In this document: in pieces, positions 50,669 through 60,019 of the stretch
How the letters are laid out: every line of letters starts with the position of its first letter
Numbering within the stretch: position 1 is the first letter of the stretch
DNA from: a virus
Strand: one strand, 5' to 3'
Virus record (IMG/VR): IMGVR_UViG_3300042397_000983
Coordinates: 1-61,867 of that record
Length of the DNA stretch: 61,867 nucleotides
Program-made: the position numbers and the translations under genes
The notes under the pieces: generated by a model
The model's input: only the letters and a program-made list of their open reading frames with translations
What the model was told of the DNA's origin: nothing
Databases searched by the model: none

Positions 50669-53600
50669 TGGGCGGCAAAACTTCAACAACGACACAGCAG
50701 GTTACTGTCCCGCCGGAGGTTCTTGCCCGGTACAACGCGGTCAATGCGCGTGCTGAAAGTGTTGCAAACAGGCCATTCCAGATTTACTCCACGGACCCAT
50801 CCAAGTTCGTTGCGCAGCTGAACCAGCAGCAGCAGATGGGTATTGGGAATGTGAACGCCGCCGCAGGGGCTTACCAGCCGTACCTATCGGGTGCCACGGG
50901 AGCAACCATGGCCGGTATGGCGTCGGCCAACCCCGCTGATCTTGAGATCAGCAAATACATGAACCCGTTCCAGCAGGACGTCATCAACGCTACGATGGCT
51001 CGCATGCGTCAGGAACAGGAGCAGGCCCAGTCTGGCGCTCTCGGCACCGCCATCTCCTCTGGGGCCTTCGGCGGCGACCGGGCCGGTATTGCGGCTGCAA
51101 ACCTTGCCCAACAGCAGGGCATGGCGACCGGCGCGACCTTGGCTGGCCTGAACGCGCAGAACTATCAGCAGGCCCTGCAGACGGCCCAGCAACAGCAGGG
51201 CCTCGGTCTCGGCGCAGAACAAGCAAACCTTGCCCGCCTCCTCTCCGGTGGCCAGCAACTGGCAGGCCTTGGGCAGATGGCTCAGGGTCTTGGGCTTCAG
51301 GGTGCAGAGGCGCAGATCAACGCGGGCACCCTCGGTCAGCAGACCGAGCAGGCTGGCCTCAGCGCGCTTTACAATCAGTTCCAGCAGGAGCAGGCCTATC
51401 CGTTCCAAGTGGCCCAGTTCCTTGCGAACATCGCGGCCAGTACCGGGGCGTTGTCTGGATCGACCACGACCACCACACAGCCCGGCTCGTTCTGGTCGGA
51501 TCGCCGCCTGAAGCACGACATCAAGCGCATCGGCAAGACTGACGATGGCCTGCCGATCTACAGCTTCAAGTACAAGGGTGATGACAGCGAGCAGACCCAC
51601 GTCGGTTTCATGGCCGACGAGGTCGAGAAGGTTAATCCTGACGCGGTGAACACCGAACCGTCCGGCTACAAGTCGGTCGACTATGACCGAGCAACCAAGG
51701 CCGGTGGCGGTGGTGTTGCTGGTCCGTATGGCTCAAACGTTGGTTCTCAGCCGGGCGTCGGTGGCTATGTCCCGCAGGCCTACCTACCTGTCGGTGAGTT
51801 GATGATCGCTGACAGCTCTGGTCTCTCAAATGCGCGCATGTCTATGGCACAGCAACTTGAGGCCGCAGCCAAAATAGGCGAGAGCATCAAAAGCCTAGAC
51901 GAGGACTGGCAGTGGGCCAAGGATCGTTGGGGCAACCAAAAACGCGAGGGGAACCTTGCTGGTGCCGAGGAGGCGCGCGACGTAAGATATGCCTCTGGTG
52001 GCGTCGTCGGCTATGCTTCTGGTGGCCCAGCCTACCTTGAGGGCGGCCTCAAGCCCGCCCAGAACCCCGTTGAAAAGGAGGGCTACCTCTCCGACACGGT
52101 GAAGTCCCAAGAGGAAGGCAAGAAGAACCAGATCATGCAGCCGGGCTCCGCGCCGGGCCAGCAGGCAAGTGGCGCGTCCCAGCTTGGAAGCCTTTTGGGC
52201 GGCGCTGGTGCAGCAATGTCTGGTTTTGCAGCCATCGCTCCGCTCCTCGGCATCTCCGACCGCCGCATGAAGCACGACATCCGCAGGATCGGGAAAACCG
52301 ACGACGGGATGCCGATCTACAAGTTCAAGTACAAGGGTGACGACCGCGAACAGACGCACATCGGCTTCATGGCTGATGAGGTCGAGCGCAAGCATCCCGA
52401 CGCCGTGATGACCGGCTCTGACGGCATGAAGCGCGTTGACTACGGTCAGGCGGACAAGTTTTATCAGGGTGGTGTCGTTCGCCACGGGTATGCTACCGAT
52501 GGTACGGTTGAGGACGAAAGAACCGCTGGTGAGAGGGTTTCGGAGTTCACCTATCCCGCTCGCGATCTCCTGACGCGCCGACTGCCCTTGGGTGCGCTCG
52601 CCCTTGCTAACCGTATCACGGCGGGTGCCCAGAACCTAGCTGGGGTGGGCCTTGGTGCGGCTGGCGCGCCGGAAGCTGCCGATTACGCCTTCGGCGCAGG
52701 CTCTAACACGATGGAACGCGCCAGAGAGTTAAGCCGCAGAGCCGACGAACCCGCCCAGCCTTACCCCCAGCCGAGAGACCTGTCGGCGGCTGACATGCGC
52801 GCCTTGGAGCAGACCCCCGAAGAGGCGGCGGCTCTGGAAGCGCGCAGGAACATGACGATGGAGCCATCTCGGTCTGAGGGTGTTATACCCTCAGAATATG
52901 GACGCCTCTTGATGAACCCGGCGGGGTCTCTCCCTGTAGGGGTTGCCGACCCCATGCGCTTCGCCGCCGGTGATGCAAGAATGGGTGCCGAGGCATCCCC
53001 CATGCGTTTTGCCGCCGGTGATGCAAGAATGGGTGCGGAAGCCAGCCCCATGCGCTTCGCATCTGGTGATAGCCGCATGGGCCCCGGACTTGCACCCGCA
53101 TCGTCTATTCGTCCTCAGGCGCGCCCTGAAGGCCTTGGCGCTGCCTCCACCTCCATCTCTACCGCATCCCAGCCCGACGTGGCCGCTACGCAGCCCCCAG
53201 CAGCACCACAGCAGTTTGGCTTCACTGGTGTCGCCGGTGCCGGGAAAGGGTACACCGACGTCATCCTGCCCGACGGAACCGTGGAGCGTCGTGAGGGTGC
53301 GCGGAACTGGCGCAACAACAACCCCGGCAATATCGAGTTTGGTGATTTTGCCAAGGCCAATGGTGCTGTTGGTTCCGATGGGCGTTTTGCCGTGTTCCCC
53401 ACCTACGAGGCGGGCCGGGCGGCCAAGGAAGCCCTTCTGTTCTCGACCGACGGTTATGCCGGAAAGACCATTGCTGGCGCTCTTGAGCGGTACGCTCCGC
53501 GCGCAGACAACAACAATACTGACGCATACATCGCCACGGTGGCCAGCGCCCTTGGCGTCGACCCGAATACTCCGCTTGCGGAATTGAGCCCCGCTCAGCG

Positions 53601-55044
53601 GGACGCAATGCTGACGGCGATGGAGCGTGTTGAGGGCGGTGGTCCGGGCGGTGATGGCCAGTTTGTTTCCTACTCCACAACTCCCGGCGGCCTTGGCGGT
53701 GCAAGCTTGGCTCCTCCGGCAGATCAGAGAGGCCTTGGCGCTGGCATCCTGACCTCTGACAAGCCGTATGAGGATCGCACCACCCTCGGAAAGATGTTCT
53801 ACAACGAGGACGGGACGGTCAACCGCAACGCCTTGCTCTCTCTCGCATCCGGCGTTGGGGCTATGCTTTCGTCGCCCAGCCAGTTCTTCCTGCCGTCTGT
53901 AGGCCTCGGCCTGCAGGGCGCTGCCAGCACCTACGCTGGCCTTGAGAAGCAAGCGGCTGACATCGCGCTCACCAGAGAAGAAGCGCGCCGCACCAATATC
54001 GAGGCTGATAGAGGTCGCATCTACGAAGGCCAGAACGGCACGATGTTTATCAATCTAGGTGGCGGAATGCCCCCGATTGAACTCTGGCGCTATCTGGAGA
54101 ACCCCGCCGCCTATTCAACCGGCGACAGACAGCTTGATGCGCAAATCCTTCGCCAAGCACGGGAAATGTCGCAACGCGAGACGCCTGCCAGCGGTGTCTT
54201 CTCGGCCCCCGAGGTCCAGACCCTGCTTGACCGCGAAACTGCAAACTCGGAACGCAATCCGAATTCGGCCCGCGCCCAAAGCGATGCTATTGAAAGCGCA
54301 ACGAACGCTTCAGCGGCAGTGGCGCGTTCCGCAATTCCGTCAATCTTGACGCAGGCAGATGCTGTTGCCGCATTGACCAGTCCGGATGAGGAGGTGCGCT
54401 CCGGCGCATTGGGTCCGCTGAAGCAAACCGCCGCAAACTACTTGAACGACCTGTCTCAGACAATCAGCCAGATGACAGGTGTTCAGCTGCCGACCATCAC
54501 TGACCCCAACGGTGGTGACGCCGCCGCAAACGCGCAAATCATCCTCAAAGAGGCTGTAGCTTCTGGTATGCTGAACGCCAACGGCATCCAAGAGCTTCAG
54601 ACCATCATGGGTGCACAGCCGAACATGGCGCTCTCTGCCGAGGCAAACTCCGCGCTGATGGCAGGTCTGTTGGTATCGGGTCGCACCGAAATGCGCCGCG
54701 CTGACTTCATGCGGGACTACAAGCAACAACCGGGCAACACATACCGCACGGTGATTGACGCTGGTCAGGCTTTCCAAGAGGCATACGGCAATCAGATTTT
54801 GGCCGAAAAGGCTGTTCTGAAGGAACTGATTCACTACGGAAATCAACCCATGCCTCCCGAGTGGGCCACCATCCTTGGCGACTACAGGACGCCCATGGAA
54901 TTCCTCATGACGCCCGGCATCTCGCCGGAAGACAAGAACGAGTTCATCATGAAACTTCTCCCGGCACTTGGGGTAAACGAGATGGTCATCTCGGGTCTTC
55001 AGGGTCCGGAAGGCGTTTACATCGGCAACTACTTCGGAGGCTGA
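50668..55044 (+). CDS. Giant internal virion protein with tandem S74 chaperone domains and a lysozyme-like domain, 1458 aa
   Basis: Residues ~1-270 are Gln/Ala-rich and helical, typical of ejection proteins. Two intramolecular-chaperone-like (S74) modules occur: FWSDRRLKHDIKRIG ... HVGFMADEVEKVNPDAV (~274-345) and SDRRMKHDIRRIG ... HIGFMADEVERKHPDAV (~528-600). Residues ~874-991 hold a lysozyme-like/muramidase-like domain (NWRNNNPGNIEFGDFA, VFPTYEAGRAAKEALL). Three 16-residue repeats precede it. GG motifs (ASGGVVG, YQGGVVR) separate parts. It likely opens peptidoglycan during DNA ejection. Confidence 0.78.
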   Translation: MGGKTSTTTQQVTVPPEVLARYNAVNARAESVANRPFQIYSTDPSKFVAQLNQQQQMGIGNVNAAAGAYQPYLSGATGATMAGMASANPADLEISKYMNPFQQDVINATMARMRQEQEQAQSGALGTAISSGAFGGDRAGIAAANLAQQQGMATGATLAGLNAQNYQQALQTAQQQQGLGLGAEQANLARLLSGGQQLAGLGQMAQGLGLQGAEAQINAGTLGQQTEQAGLSALYNQFQQEQAYPFQVAQFLANIAASTGALSGSTTTTTQPGSFWSDRRLKHDIKRIGKTDDGLPIYSFKYKGDDSEQTHVGFMADEVEKVNPDAVNTEPSGYKSVDYDRATKAGGGGVAGPYGSNVGSQPGVGGYVPQAYLPVGELMIADSSGLSNARMSMAQQLEAAAKIGESIKSLDEDWQWAKDRWGNQKREGNLAGAEEARDVRYASGGVVGYASGGPAYLEGGLKPAQNPVEKEGYLSDTVKSQEEGKKNQIMQPGSAPGQQASGASQLGSLLGGAGAAMSGFAAIAPLLGISDRRMKHDIRRIGKTDDGMPIYKFKYKGDDREQTHIGFMADEVERKHPDAVMTGSDGMKRVDYGQADKFYQGGVVRHGYATDGTVEDERTAGERVSEFTYPARDLLTRRLPLGALALANRITAGAQNLAGVGLGAAGAPEAADYAFGAGSNTMERARELSRRADEPAQPYPQPRDLSAADMRALEQTPEEAAALEARRNMTMEPSRSEGVIPSEYGRLLMNPAGSLPVGVADPMRFAAGDARMGAEASPMRFAAGDARMGAEASPMRFASGDSRMGPGLAPASSIRPQARPEGLGAASTSISTASQPDVAATQPPAAPQQFGFTGVAGAGKGYTDVILPDGTVERREGARNWRNNNPGNIEFGDFAKANGAVGSDGRFAVFPTYEAGRAAKEALLFSTDGYAGKTIAGALERYAPRADNNNTDAYIATVASALGVDPNTPLAELSPAQRDAMLTAMERVEGGGPGGDGQFVSYSTTPGGLGGASLAPPADQRGLGAGILTSDKPYEDRTTLGKMFYNEDGTVNRNALLSLASGVGAMLSSPSQFFLPSVGLGLQGAASTYAGLEKQAADIALTREEARRTNIEADRGRIYEGQNGTMFINLGGGMPPIELWRYLENPAAYSTGDRQLDAQILRQAREMSQRETPASGVFSAPEVQTLLDRETANSERNPNSARAQSDAIESATNASAAVARSAIPSILTQADAVAALTSPDEEVRSGALGPLKQTAANYLNDLSQTISQMTGVQLPTITDPNGGDAAANAQIILKEAVASGMLNANGIQELQTIMGAQPNMALSAEANSALMAGLLVSGRTEMRRADFMRDYKQQPGNTYRTVIDAGQAFQEAYGNQILAEKAVLKELIHYGNQPMPPEWATILGDYRTPMEFLMTPGISPEDKNEFIMKLLPALGVNEMVISGLQGPEGVYIGNYFGG
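52951..53094 (+). repeat. Three tandem 48-bp repeats
   Basis: Three in-frame 48-bp units (52951, 52999, 53047) encode PMRFAAGDARMGAEAS twice and a diverged PMRFASGDSRMGPGLA. Units one and two differ at only a few synonymous sites. They lie in a linker between the second S74-like module and the lysozyme-like domain. Confidence 0.9.
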
Positions 55045-55045
55045 C

Positions 55046-56887
55046 ATGGAAGACCTTACCAGTAGACTTCCCACACTTCAGCCTCCCGCCGGGCGCTCAC
55101 CTCAGGCTAGCATGTCGGAGCGGGTCAAAAGCCTCCCTGCTCTGACATTGCCACGTCAAGAGGAGCGACCAGAGCAAGCGCAGACGGTTACCCCCGGTGA
55201 CCGTCAACCCCCCGGCGGTGATAATCGCATGACCCCCGTCCCCGCCCCCGCCTCTGGGCGCATGTTCCAGATCAAGGAAGACCTCCCGCGAAGCGCGTAT
55301 GAAGACATGCCGTTTACGGAAGTTTTGCCTCGTGCGGCCTCCAACTTCTTTCCCAGCGCCGGGAACGTGGGTAAGGGTCTGTATGACGCCGTGGTGAATT
55401 ATGAGGACACGGCAGGAGCTCTAAACCAACTTGGCAAGGGCGTCATCTCAAAGGTTCGCGGCGCTCTGGGTGGTGAGCGCAACATGGAAGCCGAGGCGGT
55501 AGCTGACGCGCTGGGTTCTATGTATGCTGACCGCTATGGCAGCATGGCGGCCTTCAAAGAGACTTTGGCTGAAGACCCCGCCTCTATTGGCTTAGATGTG
55601 GCGTCTGTTGCCCCTGTGGTCGGACCAGCAGGTCGCGCTGCGGGCCTTGGGCCTGTGGCAACAGGCCTGCAGAGGGTTACCTCTCTTGGTGACCCGGTCA
55701 ACCTTGCTGCTCAGGGTGTAAAGCTTGCTTCCCGTGGTGTCACGGCCCCGGTGACCACGGTTGGCAGATACGTTCAGGGTGCAGCAAGCGGGGTCACGCC
55801 GAACGCCCTGAAGCTTGCCGAGCAGGCTGGCAAGAGTGCCGATCCTGCGGCACGAGCCGCGTTCAAGACATTTGCTATGGGCAAGGGCGACAACCGGGAA
55901 ATTGCAAGAACCGCCGTGGCGGCTCTGGATGAACGCCGCGCCGCCGAACAAGCTGCCTATGTGCGGGGCAAGCGGGAGCTGACCACTCAGGAACTGTCCC
56001 TGAATAGGGTGCAGGATACCGTCAATCAGGTTAGGTCCGAGATAAATAGGCTCGGCCTCTCAAGCCAATCCCCGAAGGTTGCCGTTCTTGAGGAAATGGC
56101 GAGGAAGGTTGACCAATACGTCAATCACCCCGACCCCACGGCCCGAACGGCTGTTCAGCTGGACGTTCTGAAGCGCGATCTGCGTGATATGATGGACACT
56201 CTGAAGCCGTCTGACAAGGGTGCTTTGTCATCCATACCCACGTCTGTGCGCGACACCATTGCAACTGTCGATCCGGGTTACGCTGCTATGATGGAGCGGT
56301 ATCAGTCGTGGCTGTCCGAGATGAAGGACATCCAATCGACTCTTGGTGCCAACGACCGTGTAGCAGAGACGACACGGATTGCACGGCTTTTGTCCACCCT
56401 GAAGAGCGACGACAAGACATCGCTCCTGAAGGAGTTGGCCGGGAAAACAGAAGCCGGGAAGTACCTTCCTTACATGATTGCCGGTGCCTCGGTTGAAAAG
56501 ATAGCGCCACCCTACCTGCAGGGTATGGGCCTGATGGGGGCTGGGTCTGTCCTTCTGGGTGGTCCACATGGTATGGCAATGGCGGCAGCTGGATCACCTC
56601 GTCTTGCTGGGTTTACCCAATATGGGGCAGGGCGTCTGCAGGGTGCGATCAACAGAATCCCAACACCCCCTTCTGCAGCAACCAACCTTCTGTCCCAGAT
56701 CGGGAATGAACGTATGGAGCGCAAGACCGGTGGCCGTGTGGGCATGCCGCACGACAAGGTGGCAGATCAGTTGGTTATGGCTGCAGAACGTGCTAAGAAG
56801 GGGATCAGCAAGGGGACCGAAAGCCTCCTCGATATGTCTGACAACCACATCGCACATGCTTTGGAAGTGGCGAACAGGAGCATCTGA
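55046..56887 (+). CDS. Internal virion / ejection protein, 613 aa
   Basis: The N-terminal ~70 residues are Pro-rich and disordered. A hydrophobic part (VLPRAASNFFPSAGNVGKGL; ASVAPVVGPAGRAAGLGPVA) and a long helical part with RDLRDMMDTLKPSDKGALSS follow, then small-residue membrane-active-like segments (GMGLMGAGSVLLGGPHGMAM). The end has KTGGRVGMPHDKVADQLVMA and LDMSDNHIAHALEVANRSI, motifs shared by other phage ejection proteins. Starts one base after the previous stop. Confidence 0.7.
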   Translation: MEDLTSRLPTLQPPAGRSPQASMSERVKSLPALTLPRQEERPEQAQTVTPGDRQPPGGDNRMTPVPAPASGRMFQIKEDLPRSAYEDMPFTEVLPRAASNFFPSAGNVGKGLYDAVVNYEDTAGALNQLGKGVISKVRGALGGERNMEAEAVADALGSMYADRYGSMAAFKETLAEDPASIGLDVASVAPVVGPAGRAAGLGPVATGLQRVTSLGDPVNLAAQGVKLASRGVTAPVTTVGRYVQGAASGVTPNALKLAEQAGKSADPAARAAFKTFAMGKGDNREIARTAVAALDERRAAEQAAYVRGKRELTTQELSLNRVQDTVNQVRSEINRLGLSSQSPKVAVLEEMARKVDQYVNHPDPTARTAVQLDVLKRDLRDMMDTLKPSDKGALSSIPTSVRDTIATVDPGYAAMMERYQSWLSEMKDIQSTLGANDRVAETTRIARLLSTLKSDDKTSLLKELAGKTEAGKYLPYMIAGASVEKIAPPYLQGMGLMGAGSVLLGGPHGMAMAAAGSPRLAGFTQYGAGRLQGAINRIPTPPSAATNLLSQIGNERMERKTGGRVGMPHDKVADQLVMAAERAKKGISKGTESLLDMSDNHIAHALEVANRSI

Positions 56888-58023
56888 TGCCGACAGCAAA
56901 CAAAGACCTCAATGAGCCGCTCGTCAACTCTACCAACTGGGACGTGCCCCTGAACGCGAACACGGCCATTCTGGATGCGGCACTGGGTGGCACGACGTCT
57001 TTTAACGTCACCGGCATCGGAACGACCCCGGTTGTCCTCACCACAACGCAATACCAGAAGCTGATCCTGAACTTTACCGGTGTGCTGTCGGCAAACGTGA
57101 ACTACCGCATCCCATCGGGTGTTGGCGGACAGTGGGTCGTACGGAACGGTAGCACGGGTGCTTTCACGCTTACCATCAGCAGCGGTGGCTTGGGGACATC
57201 ATTTGAGGTGCCGCAGGGCTCCGTGCGAACCGTTTACTCGGATGGCACCAACATTCGCTCCACCAACGACACGGTGGGCTCAATCCCGAGCGGCAGTGTT
57301 GCGTATAGCAGCGGCGGCGTCCTGACCGGCACCACCGGCCTGACCTACAACGGCACCGTTCTGGACGTCATGGCGACCACTGCGGCCACCAACACCGCGA
57401 CCGAAGTCCTGATCCTCGACAGCCAGTCGAGCGGGACACCGGCGGCTGGTATCGGCACGACGATGTCCTTCGCTGCGGAGACCGGCGCCGGGAACACCGA
57501 AGTCGGCATGCAGATTTCTGCGATCACCACCGACGTCACCTCCGGGTCGGAGGACTTTGACTTTGTCCTGCGCCTGATGGCTGCCGGTGCGACCGCGTCC
57601 GAGATCGCGCGCATCACGTCGACCGGGATCATGACGCTGAATGGCGGGAACGTGGTGGCCGGAAGGACGGCGACCAACACGGCGGTGCAGGCTCTAGAAT
57701 ACGCCGGTATCACCACAACCGCAGATGACGACGGCACTTTCACCACCGGGCAAACCTACACGCCAACTCCGGTGGGTGGAAACATGAAGCGCATCATCAA
57801 TAACGCCTCTCCCGGCGGCATGACGATTGCTGTGCCTACGGCGGCTGGCGACTATACGATAATCGTCCAGATCACTAACAGCAGCACCGCCGGTGCTATC
57901 ACGCTGTCTGGTTTTAGCAGGGTTGTGGGGAACCCGTTCACGACCACCAACGGGAGTGACTTCTTCGTCTATATCACCAAGTGCAACGGCTTTACGCTGG
58001 CCAACGTGGTGGCACTGCAATGA
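56887..58023 (+). CDS. Tail fibre protein, 378 aa
   Basis: The start MPTANKDLNEPLVNSTNWDV matches fibre/appendage proteins of alphaproteobacterial phages. It has beta-rich Thr/Gly segments (TGIGTTPVVLTTTQYQKLIL; YRIPSGVGGQWVVRNGSTGA), a RITSTGIMTLNGG bead and a C-terminal beta domain. It overlaps the preceding stop. Host binding is inferred. Confidence 0.7.
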   Translation: MPTANKDLNEPLVNSTNWDVPLNANTAILDAALGGTTSFNVTGIGTTPVVLTTTQYQKLILNFTGVLSANVNYRIPSGVGGQWVVRNGSTGAFTLTISSGGLGTSFEVPQGSVRTVYSDGTNIRSTNDTVGSIPSGSVAYSSGGVLTGTTGLTYNGTVLDVMATTAATNTATEVLILDSQSSGTPAAGIGTTMSFAAETGAGNTEVGMQISAITTDVTSGSEDFDFVLRLMAAGATASEIARITSTGIMTLNGGNVVAGRTATNTAVQALEYAGITTTADDDGTFTTGQTYTPTPVGGNMKRIINNASPGGMTIAVPTAAGDYTIIVQITNSSTAGAITLSGFSRVVGNPFTTTNGSDFFVYITKCNGFTLANVVALQ

Positions 58024-58685
58024 CGTTCCCCCTGATGCCGTTGGCTGATCCTGCAGCGGGCGGAAACGCAACAGTGACATATGTCACTACCCTGAGATCG
58101 TCCAGCAACTCATACACATATACCTTTACCGGGGCGGCCATAGGTACGGCCACCGCCACTCGGTTGGTTGTTGTGTGCGCGGCAATCAACGTGACGGGTC
58201 CGGGTTTTTACTTCATAAACAGCATCAGCATCGGCGGCGTAACCGCAACAATGGCTGTTAGAAGTGCGTCAAACACGAACTGCGCTATTGCGTACCTTCT
58301 TGTCCCAACTGGGACCACGGCCAACATAGTCGTTTCCCTTGGGGGGAGTGGAACCCCCGGTAGATGTGAAATCAACGTCTTTAACGTGGATGGATATTCA
58401 TCTCAGGTTCCATCTTCTGTCGGATCAACAAACGCTACGACTGCAACAACAATCTCCGCCAGCGCAACCCCATCTTCGGGGGATTGTGCTGTCTCCATAT
58501 GCTTCACCTACGCGGAGGTAACTCATACTTGGTCCTCCCCCATGATTGAGGCTTCTGACGGGATTACGGAAGATAGTTCTGCGACTTCAGCGTACGCGAA
58601 CGGATTGCCTTTTGGGACCTTTACCGCCACAGTGACAAAATCCGCGTCTTCAGAATCCACAATGTCAATAGCAACTTGGAGTTAA
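58020..58685 (+). CDS. Putative fibre or appendage protein, 221 aa
   Basis: An almost wholly beta-predicted protein rich in Thr, Ser, Ala and Val (YTYTFTGAAIGTATATRLVV; ISIGGVTATMAVRSASNTNC), with a carbohydrate-binding-like jelly-roll look, in a fibre gene cluster. It starts in an ATGA overlap with the previous fibre gene. No specific family named. Confidence 0.62.
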   Translation: MTFPLMPLADPAAGGNATVTYVTTLRSSSNSYTYTFTGAAIGTATATRLVVVCAAINVTGPGFYFINSISIGGVTATMAVRSASNTNCAIAYLLVPTGTTANIVVSLGGSGTPGRCEINVFNVDGYSSQVPSSVGSTNATTATTISASATPSSGDCAVSICFTYAEVTHTWSSPMIEASDGITEDSSATSAYANGLPFGTFTATVTKSASSESTMSIATWS

Positions 58686-58689
58686 TCTG

Positions 58690-59004
58690 ATGCTAAACCT
58701 GACCAAGGGCGAAGACATCATCAAGTCGGTACTTCCCGGCTCTCAGTTCACCCTCCCGAACGGCGACGTTGTGTCACCGGCGTACGCAGGCTGGTCGAAC
58801 GGCGAGTACACGCTTGTCGAGGCACCGCCCGTCCCGCCGACACCTCCGTCACCTCCGACCCGTGCGGAGCAGGAGGCGGCCCGCAAGGCGGCCTACAACG
58901 CCGAGAGCGACCCCCTGTTCTTCATGGCCCAGCGCGGCGAGGCCACGCTCGAGGAGTGGCGCAACAGGGTCAACGACATCAAGGGGCGTTACCCCTACCC
59001 GTGA
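58690..59004 (+). CDS. Fibre-associated small protein, 104 aa
   Basis: The N-terminal half is a small beta domain (EDIIKSVLPGSQFTLPNGDV), followed by a Pro-rich linker (PPVPPTPPSPPTRAEQEAAR) and a helical end (LFFMAQRGEATLEEWRNRVN). Genes of this type often follow fibres and may assist assembly or cap them, as the terminal helix is conserved. It is the last gene of the rightward unit. Confidence 0.62.
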   Translation: MLNLTKGEDIIKSVLPGSQFTLPNGDVVSPAYAGWSNGEYTLVEAPPVPPTPPSPPTRAEQEAARKAAYNAESDPLFFMAQRGEATLEEWRNRVNDIKGRYPYP

Positions 59005-59022
59005 TCGACCTCAGAGGTCGAT
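59004..59022. terminator. Palindrome at convergent gene ends
   Basis: ATCGACCTC (59004-59012) and GAGGTCGAT (59014-59022) with a single A between form a perfect dyad between the converging stop codons of the last late gene and the 110-aa early gene. There is no strong T-run on either side; a bidirectional terminator is likely from position. Confidence 0.55.
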
Positions 59023-59343
59023 GACCCAGAGACCCTCACCGTTGGGCTGCAGAGACACGTTGCGAAGCCCAAAGGGGATCACATGCGCGATCCTCCTTGG
59101 GATCGTCACCCTGACGGAATAGCTGCGATTGCTTGCGCGTCGTACGACGAAGTCACCGTCAGGCCCGAACTCGAGCGCGATCTTCGATCCGCCGTCATGG
59201 TAGACGGACACGCGCTCACCCTTGGCCATCTCCACCGGCATCATGACGTAGGCGATGTCGGGGTTCTTCCTGTTGCGGGACACGCAGGGGACCGACCGTC
59301 TGGCCGCCTCCTTGAGGCTCTTTCCCATCTTTTTCCACGTCAT
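59011..59343 (-). CDS. Hypothetical protein, 110 aa
   Basis: The product begins MTWKKMGKSLKEAARRSVPC. A beta part with GERVSVYHDGGSKIALEFGP and YSVRVTIPRRIAHVIPFGLR resembles small DNA-binding or regulator-type barrels, but I cannot assign a family. It is the last gene of the right-hand minus-strand block. Start 59343 chosen over an upstream ATG (59364) for better spacing. Confidence 0.55.
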   Translation of the reverse strand: MTWKKMGKSLKEAARRSVPCVSRNRKNPDIAYVMMPVEMAKGERVSVYHDGGSKIALEFGPDGDFVVRRASNRSYSVRVTIPRRIAHVIPFGLRNVSLQPNGEGLWVIDL

Positions 59344-59395
59344 TTTACACCAGCCTTTTTGCAAGTTTTGCCGGGTAAAGCCTTCTAGGTCAAGG

Positions 59396-59662
59396 TCAGA
59401 GCTTCACCTTGCCGATGTACATGACGTTGATGATTGTCTCCCCGACGCTGTAGTACTCTGTGCCGTCCGGGGCCTTGACGGTGCCGCGCTTCGGGGACGT
59501 GTCACCGGCGCGGTAGTACTCCTCGACCGTGATGAAGTCGCTCTGGTCGAGGAGATCGTGCATCTCGGGGATCGTGCTGACCCCCTTGACGGTGCCAACA
59601 ATCATGTGGGTCGGGGTGCCGCTGCGCGCATGCATGTTCATGGTAAAGAAGAATATGGTCAC
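59396..59662 (-). CDS. Hypothetical protein, 88 aa, GTG start
   Basis: The ORF (MTIFFFTMNMHARSGTPTHM; VKGVSTIPEMHDLLDQSDFI; TEYYSVGETIINVMYIGKVK) has an AAAGGAA box six bases before a GTG at 59662. An ATG at 59641 is an alternative. Alpha/beta protein of unknown role in the regulatory block. Confidence 0.5.
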   Translation of the reverse strand: MTIFFFTMNMHARSGTPTHMIVGTVKGVSTIPEMHDLLDQSDFITVEEYYRAGDTSPKRGTVKAPDGTEYYSVGETIINVMYIGKVKL

Positions 59663-59690
59663 CCGCGTTTCCTTTTATTGGCAACTCCCC

Positions 59691-59906
59691 TCACTTAAAA
59701 AGGTAATTGCCGAGTTTTTCCAGCGTTGCAAGGGTGGGTGTCTCCCCCTTACCGCTCGCGATGTACCTGACGGTGTTCTCGTGAAGCCCTGCTCCGGCAG
59801 CCACCTTGGAAAGGTTCCGGTCATCCAAGGCCAGACGGATGCGCTTGAGCTGCTCATTGATGACCTCACGGACGATGTCCGCTGGCAGCTTTTCGTGTTC
59901 GGACAT
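59691..59906 (-). CDS. Cro/CI-like HTH repressor, 71 aa
   Basis: The helix-turn-helix of the phage repressor/XRE type is clear: NLSKVAAGAGLHENTVRYIA followed by GKGETPTLATLEKLGNYLFK. It is single-domain, without a cleavable C-terminal part, so it is closer to Cro. Start 59906 (MSEHEKLPAD) follows GGAG; a longer form from 59942 is less likely. It is a candidate to bind the palindromic early promoters, but no evidence links them. Confidence 0.82.
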   Translation of the reverse strand: MSEHEKLPADIVREVINEQLKRIRLALDDRNLSKVAAGAGLHENTVRYIASGKGETPTLATLEKLGNYLFK

Positions 59907-59941
59907 TTCCGATGTCTCCAACTTAACAATTTGCGTGTTCA

Positions 59942-59970
59942 CATTTGCATATGGCGGCAGGGGGCGTCAA
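59942..59970 (-). promoter_or_regulatory. Possible promoter of repressor gene
   Basis: TTGACG (59970-59965), a 17-nt spacer and CAAATG (59947-59942) lie just upstream of the Cro/CI-like gene. The -10 is weak; GCAAAT one base upstream is an alternative. Confidence 0.4.
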
Positions 59971-60019
59971 TAGCGCGCGGATCGTAAGCGAAAAGGGGGC
60001 CTCTCGACCCCCTCCCCTT

